64,000 bases of DNA from contig JAUILU010000002.1 in NCBI GenBank assembly GCA_030432905.1, positions 262,084-326,083 on the forward strand. The letters run 5' to 3'. The notes under the pieces are model-generated. The model did no database searches. It saw only the letters and a program-made list of their open reading frames with translations, and was not told the DNA's origin. The stretch is from Phycisphaerae bacterium (GTDB lineage: Bacteria > Planctomycetota > Phycisphaerae > Phycisphaerales > UBA1924). The position numbers and the translations under genes were made by a program. Shown piece after piece: positions 25,815 through 33,816 of the stretch (within the stretch, counting starts at the first letter, position 1; each line of letters opens with the position of its first letter).

Positions 25815-28574
25815 TTAGAAGTCGTCGGTGTTGTAGATGAACGTGGCGTCGAGGGCCTTGCCGATGCGGGCGCTCGCCGAGCTCAGGTGTGCCCGGGTGT
25901 AGTCATCGAGCTTGCCGTTGTGCTTGAGCGCCTCGTCGATCTGCTCCTTGAGCTCAGTCAGGTGCTGCGTGGACAGCGCCCGGACCGGAGCCGCGGCGGA
26001 GCCGGACATGGTGCCCGGGCGGGTGAAGTCGATGAGGCGATCAACAAGACCCGTCTGCAGGTTCCGGCGGAAGCTTGAGATCATCGGCTGACGCTCGGTG
26101 AACGTCTGGCGCGGGGCCTCGGCGATCTCGCTGAACGCTTCTTCGACGACCGCGTTCATGACCTCGGGCAGCGTGATGGCGTCCTCGTCGGACGACACGC
26201 GGAACTCGTTGTCGTAAACGTTCTTGAGCGTGGTCGGGTTCATGACGAGCGTCATGGACGAGTTCATGATGCCGCTGACACGGTCATGGATCGGGAACGC
26301 TGTGTCAGCGAAGTAGTTGCCCCAGCGGTCCGACCAGTTGTCGGCGGAGAGGTGGGTGATGATCTCGGGGTCGAGACCGAACGCCTCGTCGCGGAAGCCG
26401 TTCTCGAGAACGTACTTCAGCGCTGCGCGCTGCTTGTCGGCGTCAACAACCACGAGCGGAGCGCGGCCCTCGGGGTCGCCCTTCTTGTCGCGGTAAACGT
26501 GAGCGCCGCCGATCCAGTTGGCCATGATCGAGATGCCCGACATCTGCTGGTTGAGCGTGATGTTGTAGCCACGGGTGGCCTTGCTCCAGCTGTCGCCCTC
26601 GGCGACGAACTTGTCCATCAGGCGGTCGCGGTAGATGCCGATCAGACGGTTCTGGTTCTCGCAGTAGTCAAGGGGCCAGGCCGCGAAGTCGTACCGGCGT
26701 GCGAGCGGGTCGATGCCCCATGTGTCGTAGTCGGTCGCGTAAGGGATGTTCTTCTCGGCGGCGAGCTTGACGGTTTCTTCCGGCTTGTCGCCGTAGCCGT
26801 ACTCGATGACCCAGTAGTCGTAGTCGCCGAGCGCGACCATCGCGTAGTCGCCCTGAACCTCGCCCGAATCGACGTTGATGTTGATCGGGTTGTAGTCCAT
26901 GACGGAAGCGGTGAAGGCCTTGCCCTTGACTTCTTCCGAGTTGATCTCGGCCATGGTGTACTGGCTGGATGCCTTGAAGTTGTGGCGCAGGCCGAGCGTG
27001 TGGCCGACTTCGTGCGCGACGAGGTCGGCGAGCATCGGGCCGATGAACCAGTCTGGCATGCCGTCGAGCATGTCGGAGTTCTCGTCCTCGGCTTCGTCGC
27101 CGAGCATCTCGCCGGCGATCTCGAGGTGCATGCCCATCATGGCGACGTCGAGGCCCTTGCCGCGCGAGGCGAGGCACATGCCGTTGAACTCGGACTGCGC
27201 GCCGAGCTGGCCGTCGTACTCGTTGTCTCCGTAGAGGGTGTTGTCGACCATCGCAGCCGGGTGCCCGCCGTAGCGCTGCACGCCGCGGTTGGCGATCTCT
27301 GCGATCTTGAACTCGCGCTGCGCCGGATCGGAGAGCAGGATGCGCGGGTCGTACTCGGGTCGGCTCGCCAGCCACGCCATGGTCTCGGGGCTCATGCCCT
27401 CCATCGCGGTCTCGGGCAGCAGATCGTTGTACTGGTAGTTGAAGTACCGGATCCAGCCGTCGGTCAGCACGACGTCGGCGTCGAGGATCTCACCGGTCTC
27501 CGGGTGCGCCCGGCTCGGTCCGATCGCGGTGCCGATGTCGTTGCTCAGCCAGCGGATGAAGTTGTAGCGGACGTCTTCGGGGTCCTTGTCCATGTGAGCG
27601 CCGGTCTCGGCGTCCTGCTGGTAGACCTCGATGGCGTTGAGGATGCCGACCTTCTCGAACGCGTCGTTCCAGTACTCGACGCCGTCGCGGACGAATCGGC
27701 GGTAGCGCACGGGCACGGTGTGGTCGATGTAGTACACGACCGGCTGCTTGGGCGGGCTGAGCTTCAGGCCCGGGTCGCGCTTCTCGATGTTCCAGCGGTT
27801 GATGTAACGGGTGATCTTGTCGTCGTCCTGGAACTTGCCGAGGTCGCGGTAGGTCGTGGTGAAGTAGCCCAGGCGTTGGTCCGCTTCGCGGGGCTTGTAG
27901 CCCTTGGAGCCTTCGACGGCGCTGATGGAGTAATGGAACTCTTTGAGCACGCCGCCGGCGACGGGCATCTCGATCGCGATCTCGATGTTCTTGGGGAAGG
28001 CCTTGGCGCTGGTGATGTTGAGCAGCCTGGTGTTGCCGCCGCGTGCCGAGGAGCCGAAGAAGGTCGAGGCCTTGCCCGCCAGCAGGTCGTCGAGGTCGAT
28101 CACTGGCTGGCCGTTGGGGCCGATGCACTGGATCGGGAGGTCGAGGATGACGCGGTCGGTGAAGATGCGCTCGACGGAGTCCTTTGATTCCTGGTCGCCG
28201 GTGGAGCGTGTGTTGATCTCGGGCGCCATGAGCGCGACGCGCTTGTCGTAGCGCTTCCAGTAGGTGTAGAGGTTGCTGCCCTGGAGGCCGGCGTAGGTCT
28301 CACCCGCGCCGACGGTGACGGCGAACCACTGCTTCTGCTTCTCGAAGTTGCGCGGGAGCTCGGCGAGCATCTGGCCGTCTTTCTCACGGGTCCAGACGGT
28401 GTAGAGGCTCTGAGCGCCGTCGGCGGTGGAGACGACCTTCTCGAAGCCGTCGGCTACTTCTTCAAACTTGGGGAAGTCGGGTTTCTTTTCACCCTGGCCG
28501 ATCGCGGCCCCTGCGATGAACGCCATCGCCGATGCCGAGATCAGGCGTGTGCCGATCCTTTGTGTGCTTGCCAT
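25815..28574 (-). CDS. Secreted large zinc-dependent metalloprotease (DUF5117/DUF5118-like)
   Basis: 919 residues from ATG MASTQRIGTRL, with AAAGGAG nine bases upstream; the signal peptide ends near AAIGQ. The metzincin-type zinc motif HEVGHTLGLRH is at 521-531, with the third His in the extended HExxHxxGxxH form. N-terminal segments such as YTVWTREKDGQMLAELP and a region VPVRYRRFVRDGVEYWNDAF match the organisation of large metalloproteases with DUF5117/DUF5118 domains, as I recall them. No dockerin tail and no transmembrane anchor are present, so it is likely periplasmic or released. A GAL-type C-terminal helical region follows the catalytic domain. Confidence 0.88.
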   Translation of the reverse strand: MASTQRIGTRLISASAMAFIAGAAIGQGEKKPDFPKFEEVADGFEKVVSTADGAQSLYTVWTREKDGQMLAELPRNFEKQKQWFAVTVGAGETYAGLQGSNLYTYWKRYDKRVALMAPEINTRSTGDQESKDSVERIFTDRVILDLPIQCIGPNGQPVIDLDDLLAGKASTFFGSSARGGNTRLLNITSAKAFPKNIEIAIEMPVAGGVLKEFHYSISAVEGSKGYKPREADQRLGYFTTTYRDLGKFQDDDKITRYINRWNIEKRDPGLKLSPPKQPVVYYIDHTVPVRYRRFVRDGVEYWNDAFEKVGILNAIEVYQQDAETGAHMDKDPEDVRYNFIRWLSNDIGTAIGPSRAHPETGEILDADVVLTDGWIRYFNYQYNDLLPETAMEGMSPETMAWLASRPEYDPRILLSDPAQREFKIAEIANRGVQRYGGHPAAMVDNTLYGDNEYDGQLGAQSEFNGMCLASRGKGLDVAMMGMHLEIAGEMLGDEAEDENSDMLDGMPDWFIGPMLADLVAHEVGHTLGLRHNFKASSQYTMAEINSEEVKGKAFTASVMDYNPININVDSGEVQGDYAMVALGDYDYWVIEYGYGDKPEETVKLAAEKNIPYATDYDTWGIDPLARRYDFAAWPLDYCENQNRLIGIYRDRLMDKFVAEGDSWSKATRGYNITLNQQMSGISIMANWIGGAHVYRDKKGDPEGRAPLVVVDADKQRAALKYVLENGFRDEAFGLDPEIITHLSADNWSDRWGNYFADTAFPIHDRVSGIMNSSMTLVMNPTTLKNVYDNEFRVSSDEDAITLPEVMNAVVEEAFSEIAEAPRQTFTERQPMISSFRRNLQTGLVDRLIDFTRPGTMSGSAAAPVRALSTQHLTELKEQIDEALKHNGKLDDYTRAHLSSASARIGKALDATFIYNTDDF

Positions 28575-28711
28575 AACCGAGCGCTCCTTTATGTATCAAT
28601 CTGCACAGCCCCGGCGTGCACACCGGGAGTCTGGCCGGTCATTTGTCTTACTCAATCTCGGCGAAGTGCCGTTTGAGTCGCCATATACCCATCACCGGTT
28701 TTGTGCCCGGT

Positions 28712-29695
28712 TCAGGATCCCCCGCCGAGAGTGCTTTGCTTCCCGACGACGAGCAGTACAGCGGTCAGCACAACGAAAATGAACCCGGCAGCCTGGACGC
28801 CGCGATCGCGGACAGCCAGCTCTGTTGGGTCGTCGTACTTCCCCTGCTCCAAGAGCACGATACAGCGAAGCAGGCCGAACGTTGCTGGGAGGATGGTGAG
28901 CCAGAGCAGATTAAATCCCCAGGGGTTCTCGCCGCTGGCGACGGACCCGATGGCGGGGCCGAAGAGGTCCTGCTGCTTCTCGACGTAGCCCGCGTAGGTG
29001 ACGAGCGTGCCGACCGCGGTTACGACGACCGCCATGCGGAGCAGATCGTCGGTGTAGACCTTGTGAACCCCCCTAATTTGGGATGCGTCAACCTCGCTGT
29101 CCGCCATGGTTCGCCGCTCGCCAAGCCGTTTGCCGAGGGCGAGGAACATCGCCAAGAAGAAGGTCGAGTTGAGCAGCCAGGTACTCGGTGCGACCCCGGC
29201 CGCGGCACAGCCGGCCATCACCCTCAGCACAAACCCCACCGAGAGGCTGATCACGTCAAGGATGACGATCTGCTTCATAAACCCTGAGTAGGCAAAGACA
29301 TTCATCGCGTAGACCGCGGTCAGCCCGAGTACCCACCACCGGCGGGACGGGTCCTGAACGAGGAAGCAGGCGCCGACGGCAAGGGCAAGCAGGACAACCG
29401 CGTAGCCCCGGGCGGCTGTGACCGGGATCACGCCGCTGGCGATGGGGCGTCGCTTCTTGCGCGGGTGCAGCGCGTCGGCGTGCCGGTCTGAGATGTCGTT
29501 GATGACGTAGCAGCCGCTGGAGGCGAGGCCGAAGGCGAGGAACGCGCCGAGCACAGAAAGCCACGAGTCGAGCAGGGCAAGGCCGTAGATCGGGCCGATG
29601 AGAACGAAGGCGCCCTTGCCCCACTGTGTGGGTCTTGCGAGGCGGATGTAGTCCTTGGCGGAGGCGCGGGTGTTTGGCGTGGCCGAGTCGGGCAT
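28712..29695 (-). CDS. UbiA-family prenyltransferase, decaprenyl-phosphate phosphoribosyltransferase-like
   Basis: 327 residues from ATG MPDSATPNTRASAKDYIRL. About eight membrane helices. The first Asp-rich motif NDISDRHADALHP followed by KKRRPIASG is of the DPPR-synthase type (ND-x2-D-x3-D-x2-HP-x3-RPIA-x-G). The second region FLALGKRLGER and the HKVY-YTDDLL stretch also fit that branch. In mycobacteria this enzyme attaches phosphoribose to decaprenyl phosphate to make the arabinose donor of cell-wall glycans. The gene next door, read divergently 53 bases away, looks like a polyprenyl-phosphate-dependent glycosyltransferase. A quinone or haem prenyltransferase role is less likely from the motif. 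Confidence 0.83.
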   Translation of the reverse strand: MPDSATPNTRASAKDYIRLARPTQWGKGAFVLIGPIYGLALLDSWLSVLGAFLAFGLASSGCYVINDISDRHADALHPRKKRRPIASGVIPVTAARGYAVVLLALAVGACFLVQDPSRRWWVLGLTAVYAMNVFAYSGFMKQIVILDVISLSVGFVLRVMAGCAAAGVAPSTWLLNSTFFLAMFLALGKRLGERRTMADSEVDASQIRGVHKVYTDDLLRMAVVVTAVGTLVTYAGYVEKQQDLFGPAIGSVASGENPWGFNLLWLTILPATFGLLRCIVLLEQGKYDDPTELAVRDRGVQAAGFIFVVLTAVLLVVGKQSTLGGGS

Positions 29696-29748
29696 GTCAC
29701 TATGGTAGAGCAACCCGGCGGCTGCGCCTCGGAACCGATGGACCCTTT

Positions 29749-31119
29749 GTGACCGAACCACAGATCCAACCGACCGACCATCGACCAAGGCCCTGGCTGG
29801 CGGCGGGCGTGCTGCTCGCGCTGTCGTGGGCGGTGCAGCTCGTGGTCGTGTTCGGGCCGGGCATGGGCGGTGGGCAGGCCAACGACGAACGCGTGTTCCA
29901 CCTGCCCACGATCAGGCAGTTCGCAGAGCAGATGCCCGCGCCGGATGTGTCCGACTACAACGTCGCGACGACGCCCGGCTATCACCTGCTGCTCGCGGCT
30001 GTGTCGAACCTCGGCGCTTCGTCCGACATAGCGCTGCGGTTGATCGGGGGCCAGTTCGCGGTTGCGCTGTCGGCGCTCGTCGCGTTCTGGCTGGGTTGCC
30101 GATTGCGGTGGCAGTTCGCCGCGGCGCTTGCGCTACCCGTTGCTCTATCTTCGTACAACGTCGGGCCGATGGTTCTCGCGCTGCCCGAGTCGGCGGCCTG
30201 GCTCGGCGTGCTCGCGATCGTCATGATCGCGCTCCGCCCGAAGATCGACATGCGATGGCAACTCGCGGCGAGCTGTGTGCTGGTTGTGCTTGTTTGTGTC
30301 AGGCAGATCCACCTCTGGGCCGCGGCTGTGATCTGGCTCGCGGTTTGGCTCGGTTCGCAGGAAGACGACGAGAAAGACAGGATGGTGCCGACACTGTCGG
30401 AGCTCGAACTGCCGAGGCGCGTTCCGCGAACACTGATCGCGGTTGCATTGACGCTTCCCGCGTTTGCGGCGGTTGCGTGGTTCTTCAACCAGTGGGGCGG
30501 CCCGGTCCCGCCGACCTTCCAGACGGACAGTGCGGCGGACGCGGTTCAGGGAGCCGCGGTTCACAGCGGCGGGAACCTCGCGACGCCGGCGATGATCCTC
30601 GCGCTCTTTGGTGTGCTAGCGCCGGCGTTCGTGCTGGCGGTCTTGCCCGAGCTGATGGAGAGCCTGAAGCAGCGGCGCGAAGCGGTCGGCTTCGTGGTCG
30701 CGGGTGCCGCGGCGGGGCTTGTGGTCTCGGCGCTGCCAGAGACGAGCATGAGCGTCGAGCACGGCAGGTGGGCCGGGCTTTGGACTGTCGCCGGCAAGCT
30801 GCCAGTTCTCGCCGAGCGGTCGCCGGTGATCATTGGTCTAGCGGTTCTCGGAAGTGCACTGCTGGCTGGGTTGCTCACTGTTGTGCACTCAAGGCAAAGA
30901 CTTGTGCTCGGCGGGGCGCTCTTCGCGTTCGCGGTGGCCCAGTGCGCCAACTACCAGAGCTGGGCGCGGTATCTGCTGCCGATGGTGCTGCTGGTGCTCA
31001 TTCTGCTTACCGGACTCGCGCTTGGCCGAGTCGATCGGCCGGGGGTTCGCCGTCTGGTTGGTCCTGTGCTGCTCGCGTGTGTGCTTGGCGCAGGTTCCGT
31101 TGCACGGATCGTGGGATAA
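29749..31119 (+). CDS. Polytopic membrane protein, possible GT-C (ALG10-like) glycosyltransferase
   Basis: 456 residues from a GTG start (VTEPQIQPTDHRPRPW); the frame upstream overlaps the divergent prenyltransferase gene, so the shorter start is preferred. At least ten hydrophobic helices. The first extracytoplasmic loop has NDERVFHLPTIRQFAEQ (Asp46, Glu47, His51) followed by YNVATTPGYHLLLA, similar to the DE-x-FH and TTPGLY motifs of ALG10-type and other GT-C enzymes that use polyprenyl-phosphate sugars. The divergent neighbour may make a polyprenyl-phosphate sugar, which fits. This is a motif-level call only. Confidence 0.55.
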   Translation: MTEPQIQPTDHRPRPWLAAGVLLALSWAVQLVVVFGPGMGGGQANDERVFHLPTIRQFAEQMPAPDVSDYNVATTPGYHLLLAAVSNLGASSDIALRLIGGQFAVALSALVAFWLGCRLRWQFAAALALPVALSSYNVGPMVLALPESAAWLGVLAIVMIALRPKIDMRWQLAASCVLVVLVCVRQIHLWAAAVIWLAVWLGSQEDDEKDRMVPTLSELELPRRVPRTLIAVALTLPAFAAVAWFFNQWGGPVPPTFQTDSAADAVQGAAVHSGGNLATPAMILALFGVLAPAFVLAVLPELMESLKQRREAVGFVVAGAAAGLVVSALPETSMSVEHGRWAGLWTVAGKLPVLAERSPVIIGLAVLGSALLAGLLTVVHSRQRLVLGGALFAFAVAQCANYQSWARYLLPMVLLVLILLTGLALGRVDRPGVRRLVGPVLLACVLGAGSVARIVG

Positions 31120-31344
31120 CGCGTTCCGGTCGGTCCGGGAAAGATGATCCCGATCGAAAATGGGTGGCGTAATCGCTCAGATGGCGCATATTCCCGCTAG
31201 AGAAGAGCAGAAGTCACTTGCCGACTAGGAACCGATCCGGTTTCATAGGCGTAACCTGATGTGCTGGCAAACTTTAAGTCGTTGCGTTATATCGACTTAG
31301 ATAAACAGCCCCGGGCCGTAAGTGGTGGAGTAGAGGAGTACATC

Positions 31345-32085
31345 ATGACCAGTGCGCGATTTGTTTGCGCGGTAGTGGGTCTAGGCGTTGTCTCGGCTGC
31401 GCATGCAGAGCCGATCGAGGCAACGTTCGAGTCGCTCGTACACGGCGAGATCATTACGAGCCAATTTTCAGACGTAGGCATGAGCATCGAGGCGTTGAAC
31501 TTTCATCTGCCGAGCGCGATGCCCATCGCTTTCAACACCGCATACATCAACACGGCTGACCCCGACCTGCAGGGTCCGCCCTGGGCCGGCGGCAACCTTG
31601 CCCCGGGCACCATCCTCGGCAACGTCATCATCGTTCCCGAGAACATGACCGACGCCAACAACGACGGCATCGTGGACAACCCCGACGACGAGGGCGCACG
31701 CCCCGCCGGCGAACTCTCGTTCTCGTTCGACGAGATGGTCACGGGCTTCGGCTTCGACGTGCTCGACATCGAGGGCGTCACCCAGGAAGCAACCATGCTC
31801 GAGTTCTTCCGCTACGGCGACTCGATGGCGACCATCAGCTTCGACGAGTTCATCGACCCGCTCAGCCCGTACTACGACAGCACCATCGAGTTCGGCAACA
31901 ACACGGCCAACCGAGTCTCGGTGATCACGGCTGACATGCTGGGCATCGACGGGTTCACGAGCGTCCTGATCCACCTCGGCGGCTCCAGCGCGTTCGACAA
32001 CATCGTCACCATCCCGGCGCCGGGCTCTGCTGCGGTGCTCGCACTCAGCGGCCTTGCTCTCGGCAGCAGACGCCGGAAGAACTGA
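31345..32085 (+). CDS. Secreted protein with PEP-CTERM-like sorting signal
   Basis: 246 residues from ATG MTSARFVCAVVGLGVVS, preceded by GAGGAG. The signal peptide ends SAAHA. The body is a beta-rich domain of about 200 residues with an Asn/Asp-rich loop (DANNDGIVDNPDDEG) that may bind calcium. The C-terminus IPAPGSAAVLALSGLALGSRRRKN has the three parts of PEP-CTERM signals: a Pro-Ala-Pro-like motif, a hydrophobic helix and a basic end, recognised by exosortase. It is the only protein in the window with this tail. The body is not recognised. A hairpin terminator follows the stop. Confidence 0.75.
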   Translation: MTSARFVCAVVGLGVVSAAHAEPIEATFESLVHGEIITSQFSDVGMSIEALNFHLPSAMPIAFNTAYINTADPDLQGPPWAGGNLAPGTILGNVIIVPENMTDANNDGIVDNPDDEGARPAGELSFSFDEMVTGFGFDVLDIEGVTQEATMLEFFRYGDSMATISFDEFIDPLSPYYDSTIEFGNNTANRVSVITADMLGIDGFTSVLIHLGGSSAFDNIVTIPAPGSAAVLALSGLALGSRRRKN

Positions 32086-32117
32086 CTCTCGGGTTCACAT
32101 CTCTCCATGTCCAAACC

Positions 32118-32155
32118 AACCGGGCGGCCCTTTCGAGCCGCCCGGTTGTTGTTTT
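32118..32155 (+). terminator. Hairpin terminator after PEP-CTERM-like gene
   Basis: AACCGGGCGGC (32118-32128) and GCCGCCCGGTT (32137-32147) form a perfect 11-bp stem, followed by GTTGTTTT. The dockerin-tailed beta-helix gene on the minus strand ends just beyond. Confidence 0.9.
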
Positions 32156-32175
32156 AAAAGTTGCGCGTCTTGGGC

Positions 32176-33645
32176 TTAGTCGCAGCCGGCGTTGTAGTTC
32201 CCGATCCAGGCCGAGAAGTCGGTCGGGCTGAGCATGCCGTCGAAGTTCTGGTCCGCCGGGCAGCTAGAGATGTTGGCGGGTTGGAACTCGTACGCGCCCT
32301 GATCGACGTAGAGATTCATGATGGGCAGGCCCGATTGCATCGAGTCGTGGGCGGTAACCGCGCGGTTGTTGCCGGCAAGGTCGGTGGGGGTGGCCTGTGT
32401 GTTCAGGAACCCGGCATCGCCCGCGTCGATGCTGGGCGAGTTCTCACTCAGGCGGTAGTCGTCGTTGCCGGCGTCAACAAACATCGGATCGACGTCGATG
32501 ATGTTGGTGTTGTTTGTGAGTTCGCCGCCGGAGACATTGCAGTTCCATGCTGCGGTGGACGAGCCAGTGGGGTACTGGTTGGGCGTGTTGTCGCGGAGGA
32601 TACAGTTGCGGATCTTGACTCCAGCGCCTGCGCCCATGTTGAAGGCTCCGCCGCCGGCGGTTGAGGCAGAGTTACCGACGATGGTGCAGTTGGTCAGGAG
32701 CGGATCGGGCCCGGTGTTCGCAAGGATGCCGCCGCCGTTGGCCGCGTTGTTTCGGGCGATGATGCAGTTGTCCATGAGGAGTTCGTCGTCGGTCTCGCCG
32801 CTGACGTAGACGCCCCCGCCTTCGGTCGCCGCGGCGTTGTCGATCACAACGCACCGGTTGAAGTGAGGCGTGGACGCGGCGGAGTAGATCCCGCCGCCGT
32901 CGTTGGTGGCGTTGTTCTGGAACATGGTTGAGTCTGTGATCGTGCCGGTTGAGCCTCCGACGAACGCGAGCCCGCCGCCGAGCTGGGAGCTGTTGCCTTC
33001 AAGTGTGCAGCCAAAGATCTCAACCATGCAGTCGTTGAAGTACATGGCGCCGCCGTGGCTGTTGGAGGTGTTCGACGTGAAGGTCGAATTGGAGACGTAG
33101 ATGTCGGCCTGGAATCCCATGATCCCGCCGCCGTTGTCGCTGCTGTTCGGGAGGTTGCTTGTGTTGTTCACGAAGGAGCAGCTGTCGATGAATCCGGTTG
33201 CGCCGGAGATGTAGACGCCGGCCCCGTCGTCGTCAGACGAGTTGCCGGTGATGGTGCAGCCGATGATCGAGACGTCCGCGTCAACCGCGTTGATCCCGCC
33301 GCCGTCGTTGGTGCTGTTGCCCCCGGTGATGGTCAGGTTCTCGAAGATCGCGCCGTTGCCCGCGGCTGTGACGTTGAACACGGAGCCGAGCCCGAGGCCG
33401 TCGACGGTGATCGATTGCCCGTCGGCCGCCCTGATTGTCAGGTTTGCGATATCCACGGTGTACGTTGAGAGGTAGAACCCGGCTTCGGTCAGTTCGAGCG
33501 TGTCGCCCGCGACGACCGGCGTGGTCGGTGATTCGAGCGCGAACTGGAGCGTCGGGGTTTCGGCGCTCGGGATGGTGTATGTGGTCTGTGCGTGCGATGT
33601 GCCGGCGATTGCTGCGAGCAGTGCCGTTGCTGTGAGTGCTTTCAT
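32176..33645 (-). CDS. Secreted right-handed beta-helix protein with single-unit GC-type dockerin tail
   Basis: 489 residues, start ATG MKALTATALLAAIAG with AAAGGA upstream and a signal peptide ending SHAQ. Repeats of about 22-25 residues with strands such as IFENLTITGGNSTNDGGGIN, DVSIIGCTITGNSSDDDGAG and NCTIVGNSASTAGGGAF build a parallel beta-helix of the polymorphic outer membrane protein type. A closing segment, DDYRLSENSPSIDAGD followed by VDQGAYEF, resembles the choice-of-anchor Q domain. The tail (462-489) has only one Ca-loop unit, CPADQNFDGMLSPTDF, ending GCD. It is a tandem paralogue of the next gene upstream. Probable role: cell-surface structure or adhesion. Confidence 0.85.
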   Translation of the reverse strand: MKALTATALLAAIAGTSHAQTTYTIPSAETPTLQFALESPTTPVVAGDTLELTEAGFYLSTYTVDIANLTIRAADGQSITVDGLGLGSVFNVTAAGNGAIFENLTITGGNSTNDGGGINAVDADVSIIGCTITGNSSDDDGAGVYISGATGFIDSCSFVNNTSNLPNSSDNGGGIMGFQADIYVSNSTFTSNTSNSHGGAMYFNDCMVEIFGCTLEGNSSQLGGGLAFVGGSTGTITDSTMFQNNATNDGGGIYSAASTPHFNRCVVIDNAAATEGGGVYVSGETDDELLMDNCIIARNNAANGGGILANTGPDPLLTNCTIVGNSASTAGGGAFNMGAGAGVKIRNCILRDNTPNQYPTGSSTAAWNCNVSGGELTNNTNIIDVDPMFVDAGNDDYRLSENSPSIDAGDAGFLNTQATPTDLAGNNRAVTAHDSMQSGLPIMNLYVDQGAYEFQPANISSCPADQNFDGMLSPTDFSAWIGNYNAGCD

Positions 33646-33730
33646 CGTTATTCCTTTCTCGTGCGTGATTGGTGTGTCTCACCAAGGACAGACGCGGCAA
33701 ACTCAGCGGCGGCGCTTCACGGCCGGTAAT

Positions 33731-33766
33731 GAAAAGACCGGGCGGTCCTTTCGGATTCGCCCGGCC
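33731..33766 (-). terminator. Hairpin terminator after second beta-helix gene
   Basis: CCGGGCG (33738-33744) and CGCCCGG (33758-33764) pair, extended by one or two flanking bases. On the minus strand it is followed by TCTTTTCATT. It lies about 50 bases after the stop of the gene at 33817. Confidence 0.75.
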
Positions 33767-33816
33767 TCACGCATCCTTGCTGTGGGGTCTCCTCGGCTGT
33801 GGTGAGGGGTCTCGTC

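Noticed and set aside
26286-28187. 633-codon plus-strand open frame opposite the zinc metalloprotease
   Set aside because: Val/Asp/Ala-rich translation with no Shine-Dalgarno sequence or signal; mirrors the codon bias of the real minus-strand gene with the HEVGHTLGLRH motif.
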